Positions 25,819 to 35,542 are shown, numbered from the stretch's first letter. The stretch: DNA of 64,000 nucleotides from Pseudomonas fluorescens (GCF_900215245.1 NZ_LT907842.1:1798001-1862000); one strand, 5' to 3'. Notes: a model not told the origin generated them from the letters alone. A program made the numbers and translations.

Positions 25819-27177
25819 TCAGACGGCGAAGAGCAGGAATTCCCGCTCCCACGAACTGATCACGCGCTTGAAGTTTTCATGCTCGGCCCGCTTGACCGCG
25901 ACGTAGCCTGTGATGAATTTTTGACCCAGATATTTTTCGATGGTCTTGCTGTTTTCCATACGCTCAAGGGCGTCTTCGATGGTCAGCGGCAGGCGCAGGT
26001 TGCGGCGCTCATATCCGCGGCCCACCACCGGCGCGCTTGGGTTATGACCTTCGACCATACCGATGTAGCCGCACAGCAGGCTGGCGGCAATCGCCAGGTA
26101 CGGATTGGCGTCGGCGCCCGGCAGGCGGTTTTCGACGCGACGGTTCTGCGGGCCGGCATCCGGTACGCGCAGGCCGACGGTGCGGTTTTCTTCGCCCCAT
26201 TCCACGTTCACCGGCGCCGAGGTGTCGGGCAGGAAGCGGCGGAACGAGTTCACGTTGGGGGCAAACAGCGGCAGCAATTCAGGGATGAATTTCTGCAGGC
26301 CACCGATGTGGTTGAGGAACAGCTGGCTCATGGTCCCGTCTTCATTAGAGAAGACGTTCTTGCCGGTGGCGATGTCGATGATGCTCTGGTGCAGGTGCAT
26401 CGCGCTGCCGGGCTCGCCGGTCATGGGCTTGGCCATGAAGGTGGCGGCCACGTTGTGCTTGAGTGCGGCCTCGCGCATGGTGCGTTTGAACACCAGGATC
26501 TGGTCGGCCAGGGACAGCGCATCGCCATGACGGAAGTTGATTTCCATCTGCGCGGTGCCGTCTTCATGGATCAGGGTATCGAGGTCCAGCTCCTGGAGTT
26601 CACACCAGTCGTAGACGTCTTCGAACAACGGGTCGAACTCGTTGGCCGCTTCTATAGAGAAGGACTGGCGACCGGTCTCCGGGCGCCCGGAACGGCCGAT
26701 CGGCGGTTGCAGCGGGAAGTCCGGGTCTTCGCAGCGTTTGGTCAGGTAGAACTCCATCTCCGGCGCCACGATGGGCTGCCAGCCTCGGTCGGCGTAGAGC
26801 TGGAGGACTTTCTTGAGCACGTTGCGCGGCGACAGCTCGATCGGGTTGCCTTGCTTGTCGTAGGTGTCGTGAATCACCTGGGCGGTAGGCTCGATGGCCC
26901 AGGGCACCAGGAATACGGCGTTCTGGTCGGGGCGGCAGATCATGTCGATGTCGGCCGGGTCGAGCAATTCGTAATAGATGTCGTCTTCGACATAGTCGCC
27001 GGTCACGGTCTGCAACAGAACGCTCTCGGGCAGGCGCATGCCTTTTTCGGCGATGAACTTGTTGGTCGGCGAGATCTTGCCCCGGGTGATACCGGTGAGG
27101 TCGCCAATCATGCATTCGACTTCTGTGATCTTGTGGTCTTTCAACCAATCGGTGAGCTGGTCGAGGTTGTTACTCAT
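25819..27177 (-). CDS. spuB: Gamma-glutamylpolyamine synthetase SpuB
   Basis: A 452-residue glutamine-synthetase-fold ligase. The N-terminal beta-grasp shows EVECMIGDLTGITRGKISP, where glutamine synthetase would have its D50 loop. The catalytic domain has APEMEFYLTKR, DGTAQMEINFRHGDAL, GSAMHLHQS and RRVENRLPGADANPYLA. It ligates glutamate to the amino group of a diamine using ATP, the first step of the gamma-glutamylation route. The start at 27177 is preceded by AGAGGC. SpuI, a second enzyme of this type, is encoded divergently. Confidence 0.93.
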   Translation of the reverse strand: MSNNLDQLTDWLKDHKITEVECMIGDLTGITRGKISPTNKFIAEKGMRLPESVLLQTVTGDYVEDDIYYELLDPADIDMICRPDQNAVFLVPWAIEPTAQVIHDTYDKQGNPIELSPRNVLKKVLQLYADRGWQPIVAPEMEFYLTKRCEDPDFPLQPPIGRSGRPETGRQSFSIEAANEFDPLFEDVYDWCELQELDLDTLIHEDGTAQMEINFRHGDALSLADQILVFKRTMREAALKHNVAATFMAKPMTGEPGSAMHLHQSIIDIATGKNVFSNEDGTMSQLFLNHIGGLQKFIPELLPLFAPNVNSFRRFLPDTSAPVNVEWGEENRTVGLRVPDAGPQNRRVENRLPGADANPYLAIAASLLCGYIGMVEGHNPSAPVVGRGYERRNLRLPLTIEDALERMENSKTIEKYLGQKFITGYVAVKRAEHENFKRVISSWEREFLLFAV

Positions 27178-27216
27178 AAATGCCTCTGGGCTGTGTTTCC
27201 TGACATCCATTAAAGG

Positions 27217-27996
27217 TCAGGCGTTGTTTGACGCAGCATCCGCGTCGCGTTGCATCGCCCGCTTTCGACAGGCCGAGCCAAAAGCCTGGAAGATCGCGAG
27301 GTAGTGCGGGTTAGAGCTTACCTGCCATTCGGGGTGCCATTGCACTCCTAAAGCAAAAGCCTTGCCCGCGGTGTAAGAAAAAGCTTCGATCAACCCATCC
27401 GGCGCAGTGGCTTCGACCTGCAGCCCCGGCGCCAGGCGATCGACACCTTGGCCGTGAATCGAGTTGACCTGAATGGTCTGCGGCAACCCCAGGCTTGCCA
27501 AGACGCCATTCGGGGCGATCGCGACGCTGTGCGCCGGGCCGTACTGAATTTCAACCGGCTGGGTGTCGTCTTCGCGGTGATCCATCATGCCCGGCACTTC
27601 ATGAACCTTCTGGTGCAGGCTGCCGCCCAACGCCACGTTCATTTCCTGGAACCCACGGCAGATGCCCAGCACCGGCACGCCTGCCGCAATCGCGGCACGC
27701 AGCAACGGCAGCGTGGTCTGGTCCCGTGCAGAATCATGAGCAGTCCCGGGCGTGCTGGCCGGACCGTCGTAGAGAAAAGGTTCGATATTGGAGGGGGAGC
27801 CGGTAAACAGGATGCCATCCAGGCCGTCAAGAATATTGGCCGGTTCGAGCAGATCGCCCAAGGATGGAATGATCAATGGCAAGCCCTTGGCAGCGGTGGC
27901 CACTGCACGGACGTATTTGTCGCCACTGATGTGATAAGCATGCAGACCGACCTGTTTGGAGCAGGCGGTGACGCCGATTAACGGCAGGCGAGACAT
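27217..27996 (-). CDS. spuA: Gamma-glutamyl-GABA hydrolase SpuA (class I glutamine amidotransferase-like)
   Basis: A 259-residue peptidase C26 protein. The nucleophile is C113 in LGICRGFQEMN and the other triad members are H221 and E223 in QWHPEW. The oxyanion-strand DGILFTGSPSN is also present. It hydrolyses gamma-glutamyl-GABA to GABA and glutamate, the last step of the gamma-glutamylated putrescine pathway (PuuD equivalent). It is the first gene of the minus-strand spu operon; transcription should begin in the 278-base region shared with spuI. Confidence 0.93.
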   Translation of the reverse strand: MSRLPLIGVTACSKQVGLHAYHISGDKYVRAVATAAKGLPLIIPSLGDLLEPANILDGLDGILFTGSPSNIEPFLYDGPASTPGTAHDSARDQTTLPLLRAAIAAGVPVLGICRGFQEMNVALGGSLHQKVHEVPGMMDHREDDTQPVEIQYGPAHSVAIAPNGVLASLGLPQTIQVNSIHGQGVDRLAPGLQVEATAPDGLIEAFSYTAGKAFALGVQWHPEWQVSSNPHYLAIFQAFGSACRKRAMQRDADAASNNA

Positions 27997-28120
27997 GAAG
28001 CACCCCGGTATTATTGCTGTTATGGGTTTGAATCGAGCTTAGCCTTGTTCATTTTTTTACACAACACCCCCGTAAAAAATACAACACGGCCCGCTCAAGC
28101 CTGCTAGTCCCAAGGCCATC

Positions 28121-28185
28121 AAACCCAAAAAACCGCCCCAAAAAGCCCCAAAAAAGGCCTGGAGGCGCTTTTTTAGGGCAAAAAA
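28121..28185. promoter_or_regulatory. Phased A-tracts in the spuA-spuI divergent promoter region
   Basis: A/T runs of 5-6 bases occur at 28127-28132, 28140-28144, 28150-28155, 28169-28174 and 28180-28185, with centres about 10.5-12.5 or 19 bases apart. This is near helical phasing, so the DNA should be intrinsically bent. AAAAAAGGCCT is directly repeated at 28150-28160 and 28180-28190. No other gene lies in 27997-28274. Confidence 0.55.
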
Positions 28186-28216
28186 GGCCTCGCTTGACTT
28201 CGGCTAGCCGTTCGGG

Positions 28217-28245
28217 TTGACTGAAACCAGAAAAGATCAATGATT
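28217..28245 (+). promoter_or_regulatory. Possible spuI promoter
   Basis: TTGACT at 28217-28222 is followed after 17 bases by ATGATT, a poor -10; TGATAT is just beyond. It lies about 30 bases before the spuI ATG. Weak. Confidence 0.25.
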
Positions 28246-28274
28246 GATATTTTTAACAACAAAGGTGTTGCATC

Positions 28275-29651
28275 ATGTCGGTACCCCCGCGTGCCGTTCA
28301 GCTTAACGAAGCGAACGCGTTCCTTAAGGATCATCCTGAGGTTCTGTACGTAGACCTTCTAATTGCGGATATGAATGGTGTGGTGCGCGGCAAGCGCATC
28401 GAACGCACCAGCCTCCACAAGGTTTACGAGAAGGGCATTAACCTGCCTGCCTCTTTATTTGCCCTGGATATCAACGGCTCGACGGTGGAAAGCACTGGCC
28501 TGGGTCTGGACATCGGTGATGCTGACCGAATCTGTTATCCGATCCCTGACACCCTGTGCAATGAGCCGTGGCAAAAGCGCCCAACCGCGCAACTGCTGAT
28601 GACCATGCACGAACTTGAAGGTGAACCTTTCTTCGCCGATCCTCGCGAAGTGCTCCGCCAAGTTGTCAGCAAGTTTGACGACCTCGGTTTGACCATCTGC
28701 GCAGCCTTCGAGCTTGAGTTCTACCTGATCGACCAGGAGAACGTGAACGGCCGCCCACAACCGCCCCGCTCGCCGATCTCCGGCAAACGCCCGCACTCGA
28801 CTCAGGTCTACCTGATCGACGACCTCGACGAATACGTCGACTGCCTCCAGGACATTCTGGAAGGTGCCAAAGAGCAAGGCATCCCGGCTGACGCGATCGT
28901 CAAGGAAAGTGCCCCGGCGCAGTTCGAAGTGAACCTGCACCACGTGGCCGACCCGATCAAGGCTTGCGATTACGCAGTACTGCTCAAGCGCCTGATCAAG
29001 AACATCGCCTACGACCATGAGATGGACACCACCTTCATGGCCAAGCCTTACCCAGGCCAGGCAGGCAATGGTCTGCACGTACACATTTCGATCCTGGACA
29101 AGGAAGGCAAGAACATCTTTGCCAGCGAGGATCCCGAGCAGAACGCCGCATTGCGTCACGCGATCGGCGGTGTGCTGGAGACCCTACCCGCCCAAATGGC
29201 GTTCCTGTGCCCCAACGTCAACTCCTACCGTCGTTTCGGCGCACAGTTCTACGTGCCAAACTCGCCGTGCTGGGGCCTGGACAACCGGACTGTGGCGATT
29301 CGCGTACCGACCGGCTCCTCGGATGCCGTCCGTATCGAACACCGCGTGGCCGGTGCCGACGCCAACCCTTACCTGCTGATGGCTTCGGTCCTGGCAGGTG
29401 TGCACCACGGTCTGACCAACAAGATCGAACCGGGCGCACCCGTGGAAGGCAACAGCTACGAGCAAAACGAACAGAGCCTGCCGAACAACCTGCGCGATGC
29501 CTTGCGCGAGTTGGACGACAGCGAGGTGATGGCCAAGTACATCGATCCTAAATACATCGATATCTTCGTCGCCTGTAAGGAAAGTGAGCTGGAAGAGTTC
29601 GAACACTCCATCTCCGACCTTGAGTACAACTGGTACCTGCATACTGTGTAA
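28275..29651 (+). CDS. spuI: Gamma-glutamylpolyamine synthetase SpuI
   Basis: A 458-residue glutamine-synthetase-fold ligase, divergent from spuA. It shows VLYVDLLIADMNGVVRGKRI at the N terminus, then AAFELEFYLID, SAPAQFEVNLHHV, GLHVHISILD and RIEHRVAGADANPYLLM. It is clearly distinct from SpuB (different loop before the ATP site), consistent with the two non-redundant synthetases of P. aeruginosa that glutamylate different amines. AAAGGTG precedes the ATG. A strong terminator follows the stop by 15 bases. Confidence 0.92.
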   Translation: MSVPPRAVQLNEANAFLKDHPEVLYVDLLIADMNGVVRGKRIERTSLHKVYEKGINLPASLFALDINGSTVESTGLGLDIGDADRICYPIPDTLCNEPWQKRPTAQLLMTMHELEGEPFFADPREVLRQVVSKFDDLGLTICAAFELEFYLIDQENVNGRPQPPRSPISGKRPHSTQVYLIDDLDEYVDCLQDILEGAKEQGIPADAIVKESAPAQFEVNLHHVADPIKACDYAVLLKRLIKNIAYDHEMDTTFMAKPYPGQAGNGLHVHISILDKEGKNIFASEDPEQNAALRHAIGGVLETLPAQMAFLCPNVNSYRRFGAQFYVPNSPCWGLDNRTVAIRVPTGSSDAVRIEHRVAGADANPYLLMASVLAGVHHGLTNKIEPGAPVEGNSYEQNEQSLPNNLRDALRELDDSEVMAKYIDPKYIDIFVACKESELEEFEHSISDLEYNWYLHTV

Positions 29652-29666
29652 GCAGTGGTTGCACTG

Positions 29667-29703
29667 AAAAACGCCTCCGGCCTTTGGTCTGTGGCGTTTT
29701 TTT
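29667..29703 (+). terminator. Rho-independent terminator of spuI
   Basis: AAAACGCC pairs with GGCGTTTT around a 15-18 base loop and is followed by a T-run. Confidence 0.8.
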
Positions 29704-29735
29704 ATGGGTTTCTTCCGGTGGACCGAGTCGGCCTC

Positions 29736-29813
29736 ATCGGGAGCAAGCCCCCTCCCACAGTTGACTGCATTGCAAGGTTGGAACTCAGTCAACTGTGGGA
29801 GGGGTGCTCGCGA
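29736..29813. repeat. REP doublet (GGGAGGGGGCTTGC type), outward orientation
   Basis: ATCGGGAGCAAGCCCCCTCC at 29736-29755 comes first and the inverted GGGAGGGGTGCTCGCGAT second, the reverse of the other doublets. The spacer AGTTGACTGCATT...TTGGAACTCAGTCAACT has short inverted ends and resembles the spacer of the doublet at 30533. Confidence 0.85.
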
Positions 29814-29878
29814 TGGCGCCTTGGCAGACAACACCGGTTCCTGCTCATACAATGCCCGCTGCCTTGTAGGAGACTTCC

Positions 29879-30520
29879 ATGACCACCCGCCCCGCCGCCC
29901 CTCGCAAACCCCGCGCCCGCAGCCAGGCCCGGATCGACGCGATCCTCGACGCCGCCCGCACCTTGCTGGCGACCGAAGGCGTGGCCAGTTTGTCGATCTA
30001 CAGCGTGGCGGAACGGGCACAGATTCCACCGTCGTCGGTGTATCACTTTTTCGCCAGCGTGCCGGCGCTCCTCGAAGCGTTGACCGCCGATGTGCATGCA
30101 GCCTTTCGTGCAGCCATTCAGGCACCTATCGAGCACGCGTCACTCAAGCACTGGCGCGACCTGTCCTGCATCGTCGAACAGCGCATGCTCACGGTCTACG
30201 AGCACGACGCCGCCGCACGCCAGCTGATCCTCGCTCAGCATGGGCTCACCGAAGTGACCCAGGCCGACCGCCAGCATGATCTGGAATTGGGGGACTTGAT
30301 GCTGGCCGTGTTCAACCGCCACTTCGAAGTGCCGACGCTGCCTGAGGATGTGGATGTGTTCGCGTTGGCGCTGGAGCTGAGCGACCGCGTCTATGCGCGC
30401 TCGGTGCATCAGCATGGGCAGATTACGCCGCGCATGGCTGAGGAAGGCATGCGGGTATTTGATGCGTATGTGGGGCTTTATTTGCCGGCATATCTGCCCA
30501 AGCGCCAAGTATTGGGTTGA
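29879..30520 (+). CDS. TetR family transcriptional regulator
   Basis: A 213-residue protein with an N-terminal TetR HTH: ARIDAILDAARTLLATEGVA, then SIYSVAERAQIPPSSVYHFF. The C-terminal ligand domain (about 75-213) is all-helical and has no recognised subtype. TAGGAGA lies before the ATG. It sits between the spu and ssu operons and is flanked on both sides by outward REP doublets. In P. aeruginosa the agmatine repressor AguR is near spuI, but I have no sequence basis for that identity here. The regulated genes are unknown. Confidence 0.85.
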   Translation: MTTRPAAPRKPRARSQARIDAILDAARTLLATEGVASLSIYSVAERAQIPPSSVYHFFASVPALLEALTADVHAAFRAAIQAPIEHASLKHWRDLSCIVEQRMLTVYEHDAAARQLILAQHGLTEVTQADRQHDLELGDLMLAVFNRHFEVPTLPEDVDVFALALELSDRVYARSVHQHGQITPRMAEEGMRVFDAYVGLYLPAYLPKRQVLG

Positions 30521-30532
30521 CTGCGCCGGCCT

Positions 30533-30620
30533 CTTCGCGAGCAAGCCCGCACCCACATTTGAAGGCATTCCACTGTTGGAACTCGGTCAAATGTGGGAGC
30601 GGGCTTGCTCGCGAAAGCGG
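30533..30620. repeat. REP doublet (GGGAGCGGGCTTGC type), outward orientation
   Basis: TTCGCGAGCAAGCCCGCACC comes first and GTGGGAGCGGGCTTGCTCGC second, enclosing ATTTGAAGGCATT...TTGGAACTCGGTCAAAT. The spacer is clearly related to that of the doublet at 29736. Confidence 0.9.
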
Positions 30621-30644
30621 CCTTAAAAGCACCGCAAATCCCGA

Positions 30645-30860
30645 TCACAACTTGGCGATCGACACCTCGGTGGACTTAACGAAGGCAATCACTTCGCTGC
30701 CAATCACCAACTCCAGCTCTTTGACCGAACGGGTAGTGATCACAGACGTCACGATACCGGACGCCGTCTGCACGTCGATTTCCGACAGCACGTCACCTTC
30801 GACGATTTCCTTGATGGTGCCTTTGAACTGGTTACGCACGTTGATGGCTTTAATAGTCAT
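30645..30860 (-). CDS. ssuF: Molbindin-like TOBE-domain protein SsuF
   Basis: A 71-residue single TOBE/Mop domain (MTIKAINVRNQFKGTIKEIV; VTSVITTRSVKELELVIGSE; VAFVKSTEVSIAKL-like end). Such molbindins bind molybdate or related oxyanions. In Pseudomonas the gene closes the ssuEADCBF operon and is required for sulfonate and sulfate-ester use, although its exact task is unknown. The ATG at 30860 has GGAAG at good spacing. It follows ssuB by 28 bases. Confidence 0.88.
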   Translation of the reverse strand: MTIKAINVRNQFKGTIKEIVEGDVLSEIDVQTASGIVTSVITTRSVKELELVIGSEVIAFVKSTEVSIAKL

Positions 30861-30888
30861 GGTGTTCTTCCTTCGCGGGACAAGTGAG

Positions 30889-31695
30889 TTATTGAGCCCA
30901 ACGCAATTGCGTCGGCAGCGGTGAAACAGGTTCGGGCTCCGGCGGCGTGCCGGGCAGCGACAGCACACGGTTAAGCACTTCGGCTTCCAGCGCAGCCAGG
31001 CGATGCGAGCCACGGGCGCGGGGGCGCGGCAGATCGACAATCAGGTCCAGGCCGATTTCGCCGTCTTCGATCAGGATGACCCGGTCGGCAATCGCCACGG
31101 CCTCGCTGACGTCGTGGGTCACCAGCAACACGGTGAAGCCGTGCTTCTGCCAGAGGTTTTCGATCAGTTGCTGCATCTCGATGCGGGTCAGGGCGTCCAG
31201 GGCGCCCAGGGGTTCATCGAGGAGCAGCAGGCGCGGTTGGTGAATCAGCGCACGCGCCAAGGCCACCCGTTGCTTCTGGCCACCGGACAAGGCCGCCGGC
31301 CACTCATTGGCACGCTCGGCCAGGCCGACCGCCTCCAGCGCCTCCAGCGCTTTGGGGCGCCAGTTACCGTTGAGACCCAGGCCCACGTTGTCGATGATCT
31401 TTTTCCACGGCAGCAGGCGCGCCTCCTGGAACATCAACCGCGTGTCTTCAATCGCTTCGCTCAGCGCTGCGGAGCCGGCCAACAGCTCGCCGCCGCTGGC
31501 TTTGTCGAGGCCGGCCAGCAAGCGCAGCAAGGTACTTTTGCCGCAGCCACTGCGCCCGACCACGGCGACAAACTGCCCAGCGGGGATGTGCAGGTCGATG
31601 TCCTTAAGCACTTCGCGCGTACCAAAGGCCTTGCGCAATTTGCGCACCGCCAGCGGGATGCCCTTGAGCAGGCGCGGAGGTTGTTGGGCGGTCAT
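30889..31695 (-). CDS. ssuB: Alkanesulfonate ABC transporter ATP-binding protein
   Basis: A 268-residue ATPase: Walker [10 protein letters not shown], signature [14 protein letters not shown], Walker [14 protein letters not shown]-loop VTHDVSEA. The [15 protein letters not shown]-loop is characteristic of the nitrate/taurine/sulfonate (SsuB/TauB) group. AAAGGAGGTG lies ideally before the ATG, which overlaps the ssuC stop (ATGA). A proline-rich C-terminal tail is present ([17 protein letters not shown]). Confidence 0.93.
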   Translation of the reverse strand: MTAQQPPRLLKGIPLAVRKLRKAFGTREVLKDIDLHIPAGQFVAVVGRSGCGKSTLLRLLAGLDKASGGELLAGSAALSEAIEDTRLMFQEARLLPWKKIIDNVGLGLNGNWRPKALEALEAVGLAERANEWPAALSGGQKQRVALARALIHQPRLLLLDEPLGALDALTRIEMQQLIENLWQKHGFTVLLVTHDVSEAVAIADRVILIEDGEIGLDLIVDLPRPRARGSHRLAALEAEVLNRVLSLPGTPPEPEPVSPLPTQLRWAQ

Positions 31696-32480
31696 GCCGC
31701 ACCTCCTTTGTTCACTTGGTAAGCCGGGTGCCAGCGCAGCCACACACGTTCCAGACCGCGCGCAGCCAAGTCGGCGAGTTTGCCGAGGATGGCGTACATG
31801 ACGATGGCCAATACCACCACGTCGGTTTGCAGGAATTCACGGGCATTCATCGCCAGGTAACCAATGCCGGAGCTGGCCGAGATGGTTTCCGCCACGATCA
31901 GCGTCAGCCACATAAAGCCCAGCGCAAAACGCACGCCGACCAGAATCGAAGGCAACGCGCCCGGCAGGATCACCTGACGGAACAGGCTGAAGCCGGACAA
32001 GCCGTAGCTGCGCGCCATTTCCACCAACGCCGGGTCGACGTTGCGAATGCCGTGGTAGGTATTCAGGTAAATCGGGAACAACGTGCCAAGGGCGACCAGG
32101 AAAATCTTCGCGGTCTCGTCAATCCCGAACCACAGGATCACCAGCGGAATCAGCGCCAGGTGGGGCACGTTGCGGATCATCTGTACCGAGCTGTCCAACA
32201 GGCGCTCGCCCCATTTCGACAGGCCGGTGATAAAGCCCAGGGCCAGGCCGATGCTGCCACCGATCACAAAGCCCAAGCCGGCACGCCAGCCGCTGATGGC
32301 CAGGTGCGTCCAGATTTCGCCGCTGCGCACCAGGTTAACCCCGGCTTCGATGACCGCACTCGGCGCCGGCAGAATGCGTGTCGACAACCAACCCGCCGAC
32401 ACCGACAACTGCCACACCGCGAGCAATAAGACCGGTAGCACCCAAGGCGCGACACGATGGCTTAATTTTTCAACGTTCAT
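31692..32480 (-). CDS. ssuC: Alkanesulfonate ABC transporter permease
   Basis: A 262-residue permease with about six membrane segments ([38 protein letters not shown]). The coupling loop is [20 protein letters not shown], and [20 protein letters not shown] is the pattern of SsuC/TauC. Start 32480 has GAGGCG upstream. It lies nine bases after ssuD. Confidence 0.93.
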   Translation of the reverse strand: MNVEKLSHRVAPWVLPVLLLAVWQLSVSAGWLSTRILPAPSAVIEAGVNLVRSGEIWTHLAISGWRAGLGFVIGGSIGLALGFITGLSKWGERLLDSSVQMIRNVPHLALIPLVILWFGIDETAKIFLVALGTLFPIYLNTYHGIRNVDPALVEMARSYGLSGFSLFRQVILPGALPSILVGVRFALGFMWLTLIVAETISASSGIGYLAMNAREFLQTDVVVLAIVMYAILGKLADLAARGLERVWLRWHPAYQVNKGGAA

Positions 32481-32489
32481 GACAGCGCC

Positions 32490-33638
32490 TCAGCTCTGCG
32501 ACGCAGCTTTGGGAAGGATGTCGTTGGCGACCATCTCGCCGAACGGGCTGACGTAACCGGCACTTTTCGGCAACGCGGGACGTTCGATGTCCAGGTGCGG
32601 AAACAGCAGCTCAGCCACGCGATACGACTCTTCCAGGTGTGGATAACCGGAGAAGATGAAGGTATCGATGCCCAGCGCAGCGTACTCATTGACGCGTGCC
32701 GCCACGGTGGGGCCATCACCTACCAGCGCCGTACCGGCACCACCGCGTACCAGGCCGACACCGGCCCACAGGTTGGGGCTGACTTCGAGGTTGTCACGGT
32801 TGCCGCCGTGCAAGGCCGCCATGCGTTGCTGGCCGACGGAGTCGAAGCGCGCCAGGGACGCCTGGGCACGGGCGATGGTCTCGTCGTCCAGGTGGGAGAT
32901 CAGTTTGTCGGCGGCTTTCCACGCCTCATCGTTGGTTTCCCGCACGATCACATGCAGACGGATGCCGAAACGCACCGTGCGCCCCAGTTTCGCGGCCTTG
33001 GCCCGCACCTGTTCAATTTTTTCCGCGACCGCGGCCGGAGGCTCGCCCCAGGTCAGCACCATTTCCACTTGTTCAGCGGCCAGGTCCTGGGCGGCTTCGG
33101 AGGAGCCGCCGAAGTACAGCGGCGGACGCGGCTGCTGGATCGGCGGGTAGAGCAATTTGGCGCCTTTGACGCTGATGTGTTCGCCGTCGTAATCCACGGT
33201 TTCACCTTCCAGCACACGACGCCAGATGCGGGTGAACTCCACGGAGGCCTGATAGCGCTCTTCGTGGCTGAGGAACAAACCGTCGCCGGCCAGCTCTTCC
33301 GGATCACCGCCGGTCACCAGGTTAAACAGCGCACGGCCACCGGACAGGCGGTCCAGGGTCGCCGCCTGACGCGCAGCCACCGTCGGGGAAATGATCCCGG
33401 GGCGCAGGGCGACGAGGAATTTCAGACGCTGGGTCACCGGGATCAGCGAGGCGGCCACCAGCCACGAGTCTTCGCAGGAGCGGCCGGTCGGGATCAACAC
33501 CCCGCCGAAACCCAGGCGGTCGGCCGCCTGTGCCACTTGTTGCAGGTAACCGTGGTCAACGGCGCGAGCGCCTTCGGCGGTACCCAGGTAATGGCCGTCG
33601 CCGTGGGTAGGCAGGAACCAGAAAATAGTGAGGCTCAT
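32490..33638 (-). CDS. ssuD: FMNH2-dependent alkanesulfonate monooxygenase
   Basis: A 382-residue bacterial-luciferase-like TIM barrel, the same length as E. coli SsuD. Family segments are [56 protein letters not shown] and [20 protein letters not shown]. It cleaves alkanesulfonates to sulfite and aldehydes using FMNH2 from SsuE. The start at 33638 is preceded by AGGAGAC. The C terminus [16 protein letters not shown] is typical of Pseudomonas forms. It is the catalytic centre of the operon. Confidence 0.96.
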   Translation of the reverse strand: MSLTIFWFLPTHGDGHYLGTAEGARAVDHGYLQQVAQAADRLGFGGVLIPTGRSCEDSWLVAASLIPVTQRLKFLVALRPGIISPTVAARQAATLDRLSGGRALFNLVTGGDPEELAGDGLFLSHEERYQASVEFTRIWRRVLEGETVDYDGEHISVKGAKLLYPPIQQPRPPLYFGGSSEAAQDLAAEQVEMVLTWGEPPAAVAEKIEQVRAKAAKLGRTVRFGIRLHVIVRETNDEAWKAADKLISHLDDETIARAQASLARFDSVGQQRMAALHGGNRDNLEVSPNLWAGVGLVRGGAGTALVGDGPTVAARVNEYAALGIDTFIFSGYPHLEESYRVAELLFPHLDIERPALPKSAGYVSPFGEMVANDILPKAASQS

Positions 33639-33663
33639 GGAGTTGTCTCCTGAAGAAGTCGAA

Positions 33664-34632
33664 TTACGGCGCTTTGGCAACGGCGGCGGGTGGCGTCCAG
33701 ATCACGTCCTTGATGCTCAAGGGTTTGGGGATCAATTTGAGCTGGTAGAAGCTGTCGGCGATTTTCTGCTGGGCGGCGACCACTTCCGGGGTCAGGAACA
33801 GCGCGCCGTAGCCTTGGCGCTTCACCGAGGTCAGGGTGATGTCAGCCGGTAGGCCGAGCAGCGGTGCGACTTGTTCCGTGACTTCCTGCGGGTTGGCTTT
33901 GGACCACTCACCTACCGCACGCACTTCTTCCACCAGCGCCTTGATCACATCCGGGTGCTGTGTGGCGTACGGTTTGGTGGCCAGGTAGAACTGGTGGTTG
34001 TCGGCGATGCCGGTGCCATCACGCAGGGTGCGCGCTTGCAGTTGTTTTTCGGCGGCGGCCTGGTACGGGTCCCAGATCACCCAGGCGTCGACGCTGCCAC
34101 GCTCGAACGCGGCGCGGGCATCGGCGGGCGGCAGGAACACGGTGTGCACGTCGGTGTATTTCAGGCCGGCATCCTCCAGGGCGCGTACCAGCAGGTAGTG
34201 CACGTTGGAGCCTTTGTTGAGCACGATTTTCTTACCCTTGAGCTCGGCCACGGAGTTGATCGTCGAGTCTTTGGGCACCAGGATCGCTTCACTGGTCGGC
34301 GCAGGCGGTTCGTAGGCGACATAAAGCAGATCGGCGCCGGCTGCCTGGGCGAATACCGGCGGGGTTTCGCCGGTCACGCCGAAGTCGATGGAACCGACGT
34401 TCAGGCCTTCGAGCAGTTGCGGGCCACCGGGGAATTCCGTCCACTGCACCTGCACGCCTTGGGCGGCCAGGCGTTTTTCCAGCGTGCCCTTGGCCTTGAG
34501 CAACACCAGGGTGCCGTACTTTTGATAACCGATCCGCAGGGTTTCGGCGGCGTGGGCTTGAACCATGGCGCCGAAGGACACAGCCGCAGCAAACAGTGCG
34601 ACCAGACCACGACGCAAGATGACAGTGCGCAT
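33664..34632 (-). CDS. ssuA: Aliphatic sulfonate periplasmic binding protein
   Basis: A 322-residue binding protein with signal peptide ([20 protein letters not shown], cleavage after AHA). The mature start is [20 protein letters not shown], followed by [20 protein letters not shown], the sulfonate-binding family signature. GGAGAG precedes the start. It captures sulfonates in the periplasm for SsuBC. The C terminus includes [15 protein letters not shown]. Confidence 0.93.
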   Translation of the reverse strand: MRTVILRRGLVALFAAAVSFGAMVQAHAAETLRIGYQKYGTLVLLKAKGTLEKRLAAQGVQVQWTEFPGGPQLLEGLNVGSIDFGVTGETPPVFAQAAGADLLYVAYEPPAPTSEAILVPKDSTINSVAELKGKKIVLNKGSNVHYLLVRALEDAGLKYTDVHTVFLPPADARAAFERGSVDAWVIWDPYQAAAEKQLQARTLRDGTGIADNHQFYLATKPYATQHPDVIKALVEEVRAVGEWSKANPQEVTEQVAPLLGLPADITLTSVKRQGYGALFLTPEVVAAQQKIADSFYQLKLIPKPLSIKDVIWTPPAAVAKAP

Positions 34633-34726
34633 GGCGCTCTCTCCAAAAAATGCGATTGGGGGGTTGGCTGCACCTGCTTGGCCGTTGGCGGCTGAGTAAG
34701 GTGAGTACTACAAAATCCGGTAAGGC

Positions 34727-35320
34727 TTAAATGCTCCAGCGAGCACTCAACAAACGGTCATTTAACACATTGGGATCAAGGGGTTTCGGGCGACGGGCCA
34801 TGGCGCTGTAGAGCGTCTCCAGGGCCTCGTGCAAACGCTGCTCAAGCACTGGCACCAGTTGCGCCTGGGCACTGCCCTCGCCGTAAGCGATCTGGCTGTC
34901 TTCGGCAAAGATGCCGTGGAGCAGCTCCTGGGCTTTGAGGGCCGACAACACCGGCTTCAAGGCGTAGTCCACTGCCAGCATGTGGGCGATGCTGCCGCCG
35001 GTGGCCATCGGCAAGACGATCTTGTGGGCCAGGGCGCGCTCAGGCAGCAGATCGAGCACGGTTTTCAACGCACCCGAGAACGAGGCCTTGTAGACCGGCG
35101 TGGCGATGACCAGGCCGTCGGCGTTGGCGACTTGCTGCAACAGGTCGATGACTTTGGGACTGTCGAAGCGGGCGTGCAGCAAGTCTTCGGCCGGGAAGTC
35201 CCGTATCTGATAACTCACCACTTCCACGCCTTTGTCTTGCAGCCACTGACGGGTTTTTTCCAGCAAGACCCCGGAGCGGGAACGCTGGCTGGGACTGCCT
35301 CCAAGTGTTACGACCAGCAT
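34727..35320 (-). CDS. ssuE: NADPH-dependent FMN reductase SsuE
   Basis: A 197-residue flavodoxin-fold reductase: [16 protein letters not shown] binds the FMN phosphate, and [20 protein letters not shown] is the NADPH_red signature. It supplies FMNH2 to SsuD. AAGGAA lies before the ATG. It is the first gene of ssuEADCBF; the 94-base gap to ssuA is longer than the others. Transcription is expected from the AT-rich region 35380-35470, under sulfur limitation (family knowledge). Confidence 0.93.
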   Translation of the reverse strand: MLVVTLGGSPSQRSRSGVLLEKTRQWLQDKGVEVVSYQIRDFPAEDLLHARFDSPKVIDLLQQVANADGLVIATPVYKASFSGALKTVLDLLPERALAHKIVLPMATGGSIAHMLAVDYALKPVLSALKAQELLHGIFAEDSQIAYGEGSAQAQLVPVLEQRLHEALETLYSAMARRPKPLDPNVLNDRLLSARWSI

Positions 35321-35394
35321 GCAGGTATTCCTTGAGCAAGTGTCGGCGGTTCGCTGTGTGCGGTGGAGCCAAGATGGAACAGACCATATCAGCT

Positions 35395-35414
35395 GATTTA
35401 TATATCTATAAATC
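35395..35414. promoter_or_regulatory. Perfect AT-rich inverted repeat upstream of ssuE
   Basis: GATTTATA, TATC, TATAAATC: an 8-bp perfect inverted repeat 75 bases before ssuE, within an AT-rich block (35390-35465). It is a candidate site for the sulfur-starvation activator (CysB type) or a nearby promoter element. Nothing else coding lies in 35321-35627. Confidence 0.45.
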
Positions 35415-35471
35415 TTATTTTTTCATTTGTTTATTCCCTAAAAATATATGAGATTTATTCATTTTCAGGCG

Positions 35472-35495
35472 AAAAAAAAGGCCGTCGAAACGGCC
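35472..35495 (-). terminator. Rho-independent terminator downstream of lsfA
   Basis: GGCCGT-CGAA-ACGGCC stem (35480-35495) followed on the minus strand by eight T residues. It ends minus-strand transcription from lsfA before the ssuE promoter. Confidence 0.8.
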
Positions 35496-35542
35496 TGAAA
35501 ACCCCTGCTGTGTGAGACGGTCTACAACTTGAAATGCGCTCA

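Noticed and set aside
24402..25859. A 485-codon plus-strand frame opposite spuC
   Set aside because: Shadow of the aminotransferase gene; no start signal or domain.
25879..27213. A 444-codon plus-strand frame opposite spuB
   Set aside because: Shadow of the glutamine-synthetase-fold gene.
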